DNA from: Baylisascaris procyonis
Lineage: Eukaryota > Nematoda > Chromadorea > Rhabditida > Ascarididae
Assembly: GCA_037389465.1 (NCBI GenBank)
Contig: JAZARR010000170.1
Location: 1-64,000, forward strand
DNA: 64,000 nt
Direction of reading: 5' to 3'
Shown: positions 1-10,977 of the stretch, piece by piece
Layout: the number at the start of each line of letters is the position of its first letter
Position numbering within the stretch: position 1 is the stretch's first letter
Made by a program: the position numbers and the translations under genes
Notes under the pieces: model-generated
Seen by the model: the letters and a program-made list of their open reading frames with translations, nothing else
Database searches by the model: none
Told to the model about the DNA's origin: nothing

Positions 1-1011
1 TACGCTCAGAATTCCTAGAAGATCATTGCTAAGTTAATCAATTTTTAACATTCGAAGTACTCGCTTTTTAGGATGAATTGCAATCAAAGGAATGTAACAG
101 AGGGTCTATAAGCAAAACGCATTCCATACTCAAAAGCGATCAAGCTCAACACAAAAATATGACTGCTAGAAACTGCAACATAACGAAGCAAAACAATTCA
201 TTAACTGATTTAAAATATAGCTAAACCTGTGGACTAACACAATCTATGTCACATAAAAGAAGAGGTGAATATGTTTCTCCTTTATGCTTTTAAATGGCAT
301 TATTCGATGGTAGTGGAATTGCGGCAGAATTGAAAAGAAATTTCGAATGTTCTGATTTTAAATTTCGTGAATAGATAATTTGATGCCAAATCTTAAATAA
401 AGTAATGTCGTCAATTGAAAATGTAACTCGCGAAAAAAGTCCCTGAAAAAGTTGTGAGGAGGCTGCATGGAAAACTCATGAATATATAATGAGGTATTTG
501 CATTTGGCGCTTTTTAAATCACTTCATCAAACATATAGTCACTCCTAACAAGTCTAAACGCTGCATCCGGAAAGATGCACAATACCGTTAAGTATTAGGG
601 CCTATAATGTTTGCAACCTGTCAAATTAAACGTAAGTTGTGGCTTTGCGATTTTCAAAAATCAGCCACGGAGAGTTAGGGTAAGGAAGAGTCTGAAGAGA
701 GCGCATCTGAACGAAGCGATAGAATGTAAACTGAGATATTATGTGCAACCCGTTCTTAAGTGTGCTTAATTTACGATCATTACCTAACCACTTTTCATAC
801 ATATGATACACATTATATTACCGTAATTAAATATCTCGTAAAAAAGAAAATATCTCAAATATCTCAAAAACATCTCAAATAAATATCTCAAACATACGGT
901 GGTAATATTGGATCCAATAAGGTATATGCAACGTCCTTACGAGTTGACTCGGTATTTAACTTGTGAGAGCAAGTAGTTTTTGTAAGCAATACAAAGTGAT
1001 GAAATAGCTAG
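1..1011. other. Left-arm distal DNA, no clear feature
   Basis: AT-rich sequence with no repeat array and no supported gene. A 61-codon minus-strand frame (626-811) is interrupted in the mirrored copy by a one-base difference near 749, so I do not treat it as coding. A short tract at 840-895 repeats ATCTCAAA-type units. The mirror copy is about 56845-57855. Confidence 0.5.
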
Positions 1012-1033
1012 ATGGATATGCGCGGCGTGCTGA

Positions 1034-1477
1034 ATAAAATGCGCAGACTGGTTAAAGAAAAAACAAGACTATGGCTTCATGGTAAAGATTGAAGTTGTTG
1101 ATACCATTGACCGGAAGAACGCAATAGCAGAGAAGTGGGCGACCCTGTTCAACGAGTTTTGTTATCTTTGGCTGTAACACTTTTGAACACCTTTGAACTT
1201 TAGTCAATCAATCGACAGTCGAGAAACCGACTTTTTTTTCAAATTGAGTGTATTGGAATGCTTGGAAGACTTGAAGTGGATCAAGCAAGTACGGCGGTTG
1301 ATGAAACACCGAAAACTGGAGCAGCAAGGTTGCAGACGACCTTCTGAAAACTCAAATATTAAATTTTCGCTAAAGGAAGAGTACTATTTGAGAGAAGCGG
1401 CTTTCGCGTTGACATTCACGAACAGGAAAACTGCTTTTTCCGCGTTTCCAGTTATTCTTTTCGAATGACGAAGAAAC
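1034..1477 (+). pseudogene. Possible frameshifted gene relic or exon pair, family not recognised
   Basis: Two consecutive open stretches lie in different frames. The first (1034-1177) has protein-like composition, including the run EKWATLFNEF, and follows a TGA. A second stretch from about 1190 to 1468 includes the run LKWIKQVRRLMKHRKLEQQG and has a mixed charged and hydrophobic composition unlike the surrounding AT-rich noise. No ATG precedes the second stretch. In the mirrored copy both stretches are longer, because this copy carries small deletions near 1169, 1206, 1221 and 1426 that shift the frame. It may be a decayed gene, exons of a spliced gene with unseen neighbours, or chance. I recognise no family or catalytic motif. 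Confidence 0.25.
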
Positions 1478-2039
1478 GGCAAAAAAAGCTCGTAGGTGGA
1501 AAATTGCCTTGTAAATTATGAACAGAAAACTGTAGCAGCTCCCGTCTTTACTAATCCTTTCCACTAGTTGCAGCTGCCATCGGGCCAAACATCGTGTGGA
1601 TGGGCGGAAGTGAGCGGAGAACGGCGGAAAATGGCATGAGATGGAAAATGAAATGGACTGGTGGAGTCCTCTTGCCGCATTCACATTATGAAAGAAGATA
1701 TTGGTGAAAAGATGGTCATTAACCTATTCAAAGTGCACAAGACAACTTCTCTCATAAGACAAGATGAGCAAATTTAGACAGCATCAAATGAAGCGCAATG
1801 CAATCAAATTCAGTGGAGGTGGGAGGTTCGCGTGGCACACGATGGGATAACCTCAAGGTTGCCCGTTGGTTATCGTTCATATAAGCCGACGGTTTTCCCA
1901 CCACTCGCGTTTGTCGCTTAACAGTGACAATAAATTATGAAAAACATCGTTGTGAAATTTATTTCCTTCTTAGGTTACGAATTTTCTTTCGCTTCCAAGA
2001 AATGCTTTAAAATGGAAAGATTTGCGAAACAAAGCAACT

Positions 2040-2040
<1 letters not shown>

Positions 2041-2097
<57 letters not shown>

Positions 2098-2098
2098 C

Positions 2099-2146
<48 letters not shown>

Positions 2147-2150
2147 ACCA
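2041..2150. repeat. (TA)n microsatellite, left arm
   Basis: Two TA runs are separated by a short spacer containing ATAAATACATA. The mirrored locus is 55692-55801. The tract translates as an Ile-Tyr string, which explains the apparent open frames here on both strands. Confidence 0.95.
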
Positions 2151-3990
2151 TGTATATGTAAAACTCATCATGCCCTAGGTGCAAAACAGCTAAAAGTAAC
2201 ATATAGGACGGATTGAATTTCAGTTCGCGCGCCATTAAAATGAACAGCCAAAGCATTGCGCAGAGCGCGACTGTGAGAATTCGACAATAAATTTTCACAT
2301 GTCTGTTACGATTATTTAAATATTTACCAGAGTAAAGAAGAAGCAAATGTAAGAGTCCATATCTATGCGATACATGCATGATATTTGCCACGTGACTGAG
2401 CTTTCCTTGAACTGACATCAATAATAGAAAGCTGCAATACAGCACAGCATAATAAACTGGAATGTCTTTCACACTACATTTTCTTTGGGACACTACTTTC
2501 CACCTATCCGATTTGCAGTGACATATAACAATATAATAATACAGGCGGAAAAATGTGCCAGAGAATTTTACGCGTTATGCATTTTCACAGTGCGGCTCAT
2601 CCAATCAGTTGATTGCATCAGTCGCCCATAGACAATAAAATATGGGCGGTATGCATTCGCATTTGAGCCGAACCGGCTTCTTGCAGACATGTTTACAGAT
2701 GCAGTTTAGCAGCTTACATTTGCAGCACATGGGTAGCAGAGTTTTGGTTCATTTAAACTCGAACTGGCGGATCAACTTTTAAGTTGGTGCGAGTACCAAT
2801 TAAAGCACAGGTTGTAACAATCAGATCCTAAAACTGGACCTCTATAGCTTCAGAGCTGGAACTGCTGGAGAGACAGGAAAACTTACATAAACATGTACAG
2901 CAGCACCGAAATGTGCCTTGACACCGGCACAACCATTGACAGAGTTAATAACTTTCTAAAATTTTTTCCTAGAACGAAATCATAAAACACTTCGCTTTGC
3001 AGTATTGCATAGTCAAGCTCCTCTATTTGACACCGCAAAGTTTAATGCCGGGAACAAAACAATTTCTATACAATCCTCCACCCCAATACACCAGTTTCTG
3101 TCGAGTTGAAGGAACCCTCAATGTCAGTATATTTGGCCAAAAATCTACATACGTTACCTGAGCCAACGTGGAACGGGACTCCATATGACATTGAGACTTT
3201 TCAAAACCTTTTTCGGTGCACTGTGAGTACCCAAATGCACCCCGAAGAACTCTATACGCACACACACACACAACCTCGGACAGGAGACACGTAGATACAA
3301 ACACACGCACATGCAAGCAAACATAACAATATAAACGTATAGACAGCATCGCCGCAAGTGGCTTAAAAAACAAAGTTACAAAAGTGTTCTAATAGTACAG
3401 TACGGCTCCAACTGTCATCAGTGCATACTCGTTATTTTAATACCCCATAAAATTTAATGTTGAGGCAAAAAACGTCTATACAATTAAAAAAAATCCATTT
3501 CATTATGGGATAGAGTAACAGTTTGTGCGCATTATATTATAACGGTGCAAAATACCGAATTTTAAGATGTAGGAAAGAGGAAAATGAACAAAAAGAGGGA
3601 GTGATGTTAGTTGACCACTTCGAATCTGGAAAGCAGCTACTAAGTGGAGCATAGAGATTTCCTTTGGACTTGTGTAGAAAGCCACGTGTCATCAAGCGTT
3701 CGCCTTAAGCATGATTACGAGAGGAGCGTTTAAAGTGCGTGCGAGATAAAGATGCTAGCAGCGCAACTTTCTTAAGCCATCCACTTTCTGATTCAATGAA
3801 GCATCTTCCTATTGCCAAGACGAGGGGACATCATTCGATCACTATGACACATACGAACTTCCTTTTATCGAATTCTTCGCTTCAAAGCACTAAAATTGCA
3901 AAAGCCAAGTTTCTCGTTTCAAGATTTCATTGAATTGCTCTTCATCTTGTCACGTTTCCAGATTTCGCATTCAAACATTCGCTTGCGTCA
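2151..3990. other. Left-arm interval without a supported gene
   Basis: Mixed-composition DNA. It holds a short hairpin at 2623-2648 (8-base stem CGCCCATA/TATGGGCG, 10-base loop) and a short CA repeat at about 3258-3271. Several 60-116 codon frames occur, but they begin at GTG or are changed by frameshifts between the two arms: the 172-codon minus frame at 1975-2493 is broken by indels at 2254 and 2278. Frames at 3503-3685 (minus) and 3739-3933 (plus) are identical in both arms, but they start at GTG and look like chance. Confidence 0.5.
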
Positions 3991-4147
3991 TATCGTATAT
4001 TGTTCTCTATTATGGGATATTACTGCACATTATTGTATATTATCGCTTATTATTGTATAATGTTGTACATCATTGTATATGATTTGTATACTATTCTGTA
4101 TTATTGCATATTTTTACGTATTTGCATATTATTGCAAAGCATATATT
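3991..4147. repeat. TATTG/TATA-type minisatellite, left arm
   Basis: A degenerate tandem tract of units such as TTATTGTATA spaced about 10-13 bases apart. It marks the entry to the T-rich block. The mirror is 53678-53838; the copies differ by two bases in a T run near 4122. Confidence 0.7.
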
Positions 4148-4944
4148 GTTTATTCTATTTTATTAATTTTATTTTATATGTCTCATTTGTTTTATTTTAT
4201 TTACAAAATTTTACTTACTCTATTTATTCTATTCAACTTAATTTGTTTAATTGAGTTTAATTAATTTATTCTATTTATTTTACTTTGTCTGTTTTATTTT
4301 ATTAACTTCGTTTATTATATTTAACTTAATTTTTTTAAATCTCGTTTTATTTATTCAACCCTATTTATTTTATTTCATTTTTTATTTATTTAGTTTGATT
4401 TCGTCTATTTTCTTGATTTTCTTTAATTCAGTTTACGTATTTTATTCTATTTATTTTATTTTGTTTTTTTTATCTTATTTTGTTTGTTTTACTTACTTTA
4501 TTTTTTTATTTTACTTTATTTATTTTATTTCATTTTATTTTATTTGTCTTATTTTTTTATTTTACTTGTGCTGTTTATTTCACTTTATTTATTTAATTTG
4601 TTTTTTATTTAATTTCTCTTATTGATCTTGTTTTTTCACTTACTTTACTTTATCTTATTTTATCTTATTTATTTTAAATAATTTGTTTTATTTATTTTTT
4701 TATAGTTATTTTATTAGTTTTCGTTCATTTGTTTTATTTTATAGACCTCATTTGTTTTATTGTATTTGTTTTATGTTATTTATTTTATTTTGTTTTATGT
4801 TATTTATTTCGTTTTAATCAGTTTATTTTATTCACTTTACTTGTTTTGTTTATTTTATGTAGTTGATTTTATTTCTTTTATTTCATTTACCTTATTTGTT
4901 TTATTTGGTTCTGATTATTTGATTTTAATTATCGCATTTATTTG

Positions 4945-5070
4945 ATGCGTGTGCCGCGTCCCGTATTCAAGCTGGCGGGAAATCCGAAATATACATGCGT
5001 GGTTGGCACATTTCCAAAAGCGTTTACAGTGCTTCACTTATCCACTAACAATAATCTTATTACAATGGAT
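4945..5070 (+). repeat. GC-rich core, copy 1 (left arm)
   Basis: Contains CTGGCGGGAAATCCGAAATA, then a conserved tract around TTGGCACATTTCCAAAAGCG and CCACTAACAATAATCTTATT. It has only the right-hand half of the hairpin seen in copies 4 and 5. A small direct repeat of AATCTTATTACAAT follows at about 5056-5092. The mirror copy is about 52735-52880. Confidence 0.85.
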
Positions 5071-5961
5071 AATCTTATTACAATAATCTTATTTCTTTTA
5101 CTGTTTTTTACTTCTTCTGTTTTATTTATTTTATTTTGTTTGCCTCATTTATTTATTCATTTTATTTTTTTACTTTATTTATTCTATTTCATTTCATTTG
5201 TTTCATGTTTTTACTTTATTTATTCTATTTCATTTGGTTTATTTAATCGAGTTTAATCAATTAATTTTATTTATTTTACTTTATTTCTTTTATTTTATTA
5301 ATTTTATACGTTCTGTTTTATTCAGTTCTTTTATCTGATTTCATTTAATTTGTTTTATTTATTTTATTTCATTTGTTTATTTATTTGTTTTCATTTAGTT
5401 TAATTTATTTGCTTAATTAAATCAATTTTTTTTTCTCATTTTATATACTTTATTTCATTTATTTTGTCTTTCTTTGTTTCTTTGTTTCATTTACCTTATT
5501 TTATTTATTTTGCGTCATTTATTTTGTTTTCTTTATCTTATTTGTTTCGTCTTTTTATTTTAATTATCTCATTTATTTTACTTCATTTATTGTATTTACT
5601 TTCATTTCGTTTCTCTTATTTATCGGGTTTTGTTTAGTTAAATTTGAATTAATATATCTCATTTTACTGTATGTATTTTATGTTATTTATTTTAAATTAT
5701 TTATTGCATTGACTTCGTTATACTTATTTTATTGACTTTCTTTTTTTGTTTCATTTTATACAGCTCGTTTATTTTATTCTATTTATTTTATCTCATTTTT
5801 TTATTTTGTTTTATATTATTTATTTCGTTTTATTCATTTTACTTTATTCAATTTATTCGTATTACTTATTTTCTTTCGTTAATTTTATTTGTTTTGTTTA
5901 ACTTAACTTTTTATTTTATTTATTTTGCTGTATTTATTTTATTTGATTTATCATAATTGTT

Positions 5962-6095
5962 TCACGCGTATGCCACGTGTCCCGGGTTCAATTTGGCGGG
6001 AAATTCGAAATACATGCGCGTGCGTGCTCATTTCCAACAGCGTTCACAACCCCTGACGTATCGATGAACTATAATCTTGTACAACATTATCCGCC
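5962..6095 (+). repeat. GC-rich core, copy 2 (left arm)
   Basis: Contains CCCGGGTTCAATTTGGCGGG and AAATTCGAAATACATGCGCG, then a diverged form of the conserved tract (CATTTCCAACAGCG). An indel relative to the other copies breaks the frame that copies 1, 3 and 5 share, so the core is unlikely to be coding. The mirror is about 51725-51858. Confidence 0.85.
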
Positions 6096-6892
6096 CATTT
6101 TATATTTTTAGTTTGTTTTTTGTTACTTATTCTGTTTTATTGATTTGATTTTATATATCTCATTTATTTAATTTTATCTATTTTATATTTTTTCTTTATT
6201 TATTCTGATTAACTAATTCATTTAATTGAGTTTAATTTATTTATTTCTTTCATTTTATTTTATTTGCTTTCTTTTGATAACTTCGTTTATTCTATTTTAT
6301 TTATTTCACCCTATCTATTTTATTTCATTTTTTTATTTTGCTCGATTTCGTCCAGTTTATTTTTTTTATTTGATTCAGTTTTTCACTTCATTTTATTTAT
6401 TTCATTTATTTTACTTTATTTCTTTTATTTGCTTCATTTTATTTATTTTAATTTTTTTGTTCTCTCTCTTTTATTTTATTTGCTTTATTTTTTATTTTGC
6501 TAACATCATTTATTCTACTCTGCTTATTTTATTTATGTTTATTTAGTTTCTCTTGTTTATCTTATTCTGTTTATTGAACGTTATCCAAGTTTACTTTATT
6601 TTATTTCGTCTTGTTCATTTTAAATTACTTATTGTATTGATCTCACTATAGCTATTTTATTAATTTTGCTTTATTTATTTAATTTTATAGATCACGTTTG
6701 TTTTATTCCATTTATTTTAACTTATATCTTTTATTTTCTTTTATCTTATTCATTTCGTTTTATTCACTTTATTTTATTCGCTTTGCTTGTTTTATTTATT
6801 TTATTTAGTTGATTTTATTTGTTTTATTTCATTTACCTCATTTATTTGATTTATTTTTTTCTGATTATATGATCTTACTTGTCACATTTATT

Positions 6893-7037
6893 TGATGTGC
6901 GCGACGCGTCCCGTTTTCTAGTTGACGGAAAATTCGAATTATAGATGCGTGCTTGGCACATTTCCAAAAGCGCTCGCAGCGCGTGATGTATCCACTAACA
7001 ATATTCTTATTGCAAGTGGAGCCACCGACTATATTTT
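6893..7037 (+). repeat. GC-rich core, copy 3 (left arm)
   Basis: Diverged at its start (GTTGACGGAAAATTCGAATT in place of the GGCGGGAAATTCGAAA form). It has a well-kept second half: TTGGCACATTTCCAAAAGCG, GCTCGCAGCGCG, then CCACTAACAATATTCTTATT. The mirror is about 50787-50930. Confidence 0.85.
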
Positions 7038-7610
7038 TTGCTGCTTTTTACTTATTCTGTTTTATTTTGTATATCCCATTCATTTTATTTCATTTGTTTT
7101 ATTTTTTAAGTCATTTATTCAATTTAACTTAATTTATTTAATCGAGCTCAATTAATTTATTTTAATTATTTTACTCTATTCATTTTATATTATTAATATC
7201 ATTCGCGCTGTTAAATTAAGTTTTTTGTCTTCCTTTATTTATTTTATTTTATTTTATTTTATTCATTTCATTGCATTTATTTATTTTGATTTAGTTTAAT
7301 TTATTGATTTATTTAATTAATTAATTTATTTCATTTTGTTCATTTTATTCATCGTGTTTTATTTGTTTTATTCACTTTATGTTAGTTATTTTATTTTATT
7401 TATTTCGTTTATTTCGTTTTATTTGTTTTATTTTTTTATTCTACTTATCGCATTCATTCGACGTCATTTAGTTTATTTACTTTATTTAATTTCTCTTATT
7501 TATCGTGTTTTATTCAATAAATGTAATTAAAAGTACTTTATTTTATTTTATATTATCTTATTTATTTTAAATAATTTGTTGTATTTATTTTGCTCCCACT
7601 ATTTATTTTG

Positions 7611-7770
7611 TTTCGAATTTCCCGCCAAATTGAACGCAGGACGCGTCTCGCCTCGCGATCAATTTGGCGGCAAATTCGAAATATATGCGCGTGCTTGGCT
7701 CATTTCCAAAGCGCTCGCAGCGCTGCACGCACCCACCGACACTATTCTTATAATGAGCGGCATCGTCGAG
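7611..7770 (+). repeat. GC-rich core, copy 4 with foldback hairpin (left arm)
   Basis: Positions 7611-7633 pair with 7659-7681 with one mismatch: the right side reads GGCGGCAAATT where GGCGGGAAATT is expected. The same mismatch is in the mirror hairpin at 50136-50206, which shows common descent. The hairpin is followed by the conserved CATTTCCAAAGCGCTCGCAG tract, with an A missing relative to the right arm at about 7720. Confidence 0.9.
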
Positions 7771-8400
7771 CTTGTTTTTTACTGTTTTTTTTTTTAGATA
7801 TTCTGTTTTATTTTGTATCTTTCATTTATTTTATTCGGATTATTTTAATTTTTACGTCATTTATTCAACTTAATTTATTCAATCGATATTTTTATTTTAT
7901 TAATTTTACTTTATTCATTTTATTATTATTAATACGGTTTTCTCTTTTAATTAAGTTTTTGTCTTCCTTCGTTTATTTTGTTTTACTTTATTTGTTTCAT
8001 TTCATTTATTAATTTTGATTTAGTTTAATTTGTTGATTTTATTTAAACATTAAATTAACTTATTTAACCAAATAAATTAATTAATTTATTTCATTTTGTT
8101 TATTTTGTTCATCGTGTTTTATTTGTTTTACTTACTTTACGTTAGTCATTTTATTTTATTTATTTCGTTTATTTCATTTTGTTTGTTTTATTTTTTATTC
8201 TACTTATCGTATTTGTTCGACTTCATTTGTTTTATTTATTTTACTTGATTTCTTTCATTTATCCTGTTTCATTCATTGAATGTAACTAAAGTTATTTTAT
8301 TTTATTTTATTTTGTCTTATTCATTTCAAATGATTTGTTGTATTTATTTTTTCTCCCGAAAAATAATTTGTTGTATTTATTTTCTTGCTCATTTCTTTTG

Positions 8401-8572
8401 TTTCGAATTTCCCGCCAAATTGAACACAAGACGCGCCTCATCGCGTGTTCAATTTGGCGGGAAATTCGAAATATATGCACGTCCTTGGCTTATTTCCAAA
8501 AGCGCTCGCAGCGCTGCATGCACCCGCCGACAATATTCTTATTACGAGCGACGCCGTTGGCCTTATTTCCTG
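8401..8572 (+). repeat. GC-rich core, copy 5 with perfect 27-base foldback (left arm)
   Basis: Positions 8401-8427 are the exact reverse complement of 8445-8471, with a 17-base loop at 8428-8444. Each stem carries TTTCGAATTTCCCGCCAAAT or its complement. The shared second half of the core follows at about 8472-8545. The mirror hairpin is 49342-49412, also 71 bases. Confidence 0.92.
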
Positions 8573-9200
8573 CTGTTTTTTTTACTTATTCTGTTTTACT
8601 TTGTATGTTTCATTTATTCTGTTTGGATTATTTTGTTTTTACGTTATTTATTCAATCTAACTTCATTTATTTAATCGATTTTAATTGATTCATTTGATTA
8701 ATTTTACTGTATTCATTTTATATAATTAATATGATTTGCTCTGTGTAATTAAGTTTCTTGCCTTCCTTCATTTATTTCAGTTTATTTCATTTTATTTCAT
8801 TTATTCATTTTGATTTAGTTTAATTTATTGATTTCATTTAATCAGGTTTATTTGTTTCATTCATCATGTTTTATTTGTTTTGTTTACTTTATGTTAGTTA
8901 TTTTGCTTTATTTATGTGGTTTATTTCATTTTATTTGTTTTACTTTTTCTTCCACTTGTCGCATTTATTTACCTAGTTGTTTTATTTATTTTTATTCAAC
9001 TTCTTTCATTTACCTTGTTTTACTTATTAAATGTAATTACTTTATCTTACTTGTTTTAAATAATCGGTTGTATTTATATGACCATAGTTAGTTTATAATT
9101 TTCTTTCATTTATTTAATTTTGTCGAAGTCCTTTATTTTATTGTATTTGTTGTATTTTGCCTTATTCATTTCGTTTTATTCGTCGTATTTTATTCACTTC

Positions 9201-10977
9201 TTAAAGGTAACGTAACTCAAATCCGCTATATAACGTTACCTATTCCTTACTTTATTTTCCATGTATTAGTTTGCTGTTACGACGCTTGCGTTTTTGTTTC
9301 CATTTGCTGCTCACTTACATATTTGGAGTTTTTCAGGCTGAAGTACAAGTTGAAGAATTGTGAGCATAAAATCTGAGGAACGATTTCCTCCCGCGTTCCT
9401 TTTGAAAGGACGACAATTTCCTGAGAAAGAGGCTGTTCAGATATCGGTTAGTGTTTTACTCACTGTTGTAATATTTCGCGTAGCATCACTATTTGTGCAT
9501 GTGTGCTGTATTTTAGACACCGCTTGCAAGAGGCTCTTGAAAAATTACTTTCATATCGACTATTAATGAAACTTTTTTGTCTCAATCTCTCTCCTACGCT
9601 CTCCCACTCTCCAGCCCTCCCTCTCTTTATAGGGGCACGATAAAAGTTCGTGAGAATGTTGCTCAGCCAGAAGCGTTTATGCAGAATCACATACAGGATT
9701 GAGGTGGGTTCTTCCAGGATGGAAGACTGCGGAAATTTCCATATTCTTATTTGTGTTCAAAGTCGTTGGTATAACTGAATTCATGTTGACTATCTAATGA
9801 TGCGCGAGTGCAACGGAAATTATTATTGAGACAGATGTCCGAGGACTTTCTTGATACAACTCGCATTACATAGGTTTGGGGTGACAGATGGAAATTTTTA
9901 TACAAAAATTTACGTTTTAAGATTTATTGCTTATGATGGGAGGGTTGTTTTTTTCGGAATGTTTATGCTTAGGTAGGCAGTCCTCACTTTCCTCTCCTCC
10001 CGCCTTTTTATTTCAAAAGTGATTACTATTAAAATTACTATGCCTTGTTGTAATTGCAGGTATTTTTAATTGCGATTTCCATTTTCATACAATTATAAAA
10101 GATTTGCAGTTTAGAACTAAAATGGGCGGTTAGTGAATTTGATAGAAGTAAAGAATTGTTCTTTTTATATGAAGAGTATAGAGCGGTTGTGCGTTGTAGA
10201 AGAAACTTAACTCTTGTCTTCTTTCCTCCTTCCATTTTGTACTGAAATGATGTGTCAAGATTGCTGTCGCCAATTGATGTCACCTGTTTGCAATATTTAT
10301 GCAGATGAAAAATTTTTAATAGATTTCTTTATAACTGAGAAAAATTCAGGAGCCAAGAAAGGTAGCTGACACCATAGTTGATGATGCGAAAGTTATACCT
10401 CACGGTAGAACTTTTTGAATGTATCGAAATAATAAATAATAATTGTTTCATTGTAAGGAGTGAACGCCTGCGTGGTGAGTATCATTCGACCGAAATGGAT
10501 TTTAGGTTGGAGAGGATCATCGATTGCTAAGGGTGAAGGGATGCGGCAGCACCCTCCACCGTGATCTCCGTTACCCGCATATGGAGGAAGCATCCGCCGA
10601 CAACTCCCTCTTATCAAACAGGTTTTTTCTACCTACCTAGAAAGTACGAAAAGAGGGTTTTTTGTTCGAATAATGGATGATGGGAGGATTTGGGTGGATA
10701 CCGTTCTTTGGGGAAGGGGAATTAAGAGGGAGTGTGCGGGGTATGGAAATATAGCTTTCGAAAAAATTTGCATGAATTTATTTAAGGGATACGTCATATA
10801 GCAAAATAAAGTCTCCGTTACTCGCACATCCAAACAGCATCCGCCAGCATCTCGCTACTATGAGATCACTACTACTAAATTCGTTGCATATGCAAGAAGT
10901 GCTCTGAAAGCAAATCGCGTAAGTTTTTCTCAGGTACAAGGAACTTTGAAATCAGTTGCAATGTAAAAGTCGATGAT
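9201..10977. other. Left-arm interval between the T-rich block and the satellite, no clear gene
   Basis: Unique-looking DNA. A hairpin at 9205-9241 has a 9-base stem (AGGTAACGT/ACGTTACCT) around a 19-base loop. A CT-rich tract lies at about 9577-9628. A diverged direct repeat beginning TCTCCGTTAC occurs at 10565-10601 and 10812-10848. Short frames at 9460-9690 (minus), 10038-10283 (minus) and 10633-10833 (minus) are the same in both arms, but each starts at GTG or TTG. They could be parts of spliced exons; I see no domain. Confidence 0.5.

Larger units (their letters stand above)
4148..9200 (+). repeat. T-rich low-complexity block (TTTTATTTA-like) with five embedded cores
   Basis: About 5 kb in which the plus strand is dominated by T with isolated A, in units like TTTATTTTATT, TTTCATTTTA and TTTGTTTTAT. 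The complementary A-rich strand is never interleaved, so strand asymmetry is extreme. The block is divided into five segments of about 0.75-1.0 kb, each carrying one GC-rich core, and so behaves as a higher-order tandem array. Hydrophobic Phe/Leu/Ile/Tyr frames here are by-products of the T-rich codons. The T-rich strand is the one that ends in TTAGGC. Confidence 0.9.

Noticed and set aside
1975..2493. 172-residue minus-strand frame as a membrane protein gene
   Set aside because: It starts at GTG, ends in a translated TA microsatellite, and is frameshifted in the right-arm copy.
5980..6005. tRNA-like B-box (GGGTTCAA) in core 2, suggesting a tRNA or SINE
   Set aside because: No A-box or cloverleaf stems are present, and the motif arises from the foldback stem sequence in other copies.
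8445..8660. Shared peptide-like run (FPKALAALHA) in several GC-rich cores as a conserved protein
   Set aside because: Copy 2 breaks the frame with an indel and copy 4 reads in another frame in the left arm, so the DNA repeat, not a protein, is conserved.
4000..9091. Many 60-140 residue hydrophobic frames resembling membrane proteins
   Set aside because: T-rich DNA encodes Phe, Leu, Ile and Tyr by composition. The frames overlap each other, often lack ATG and shift between arms.
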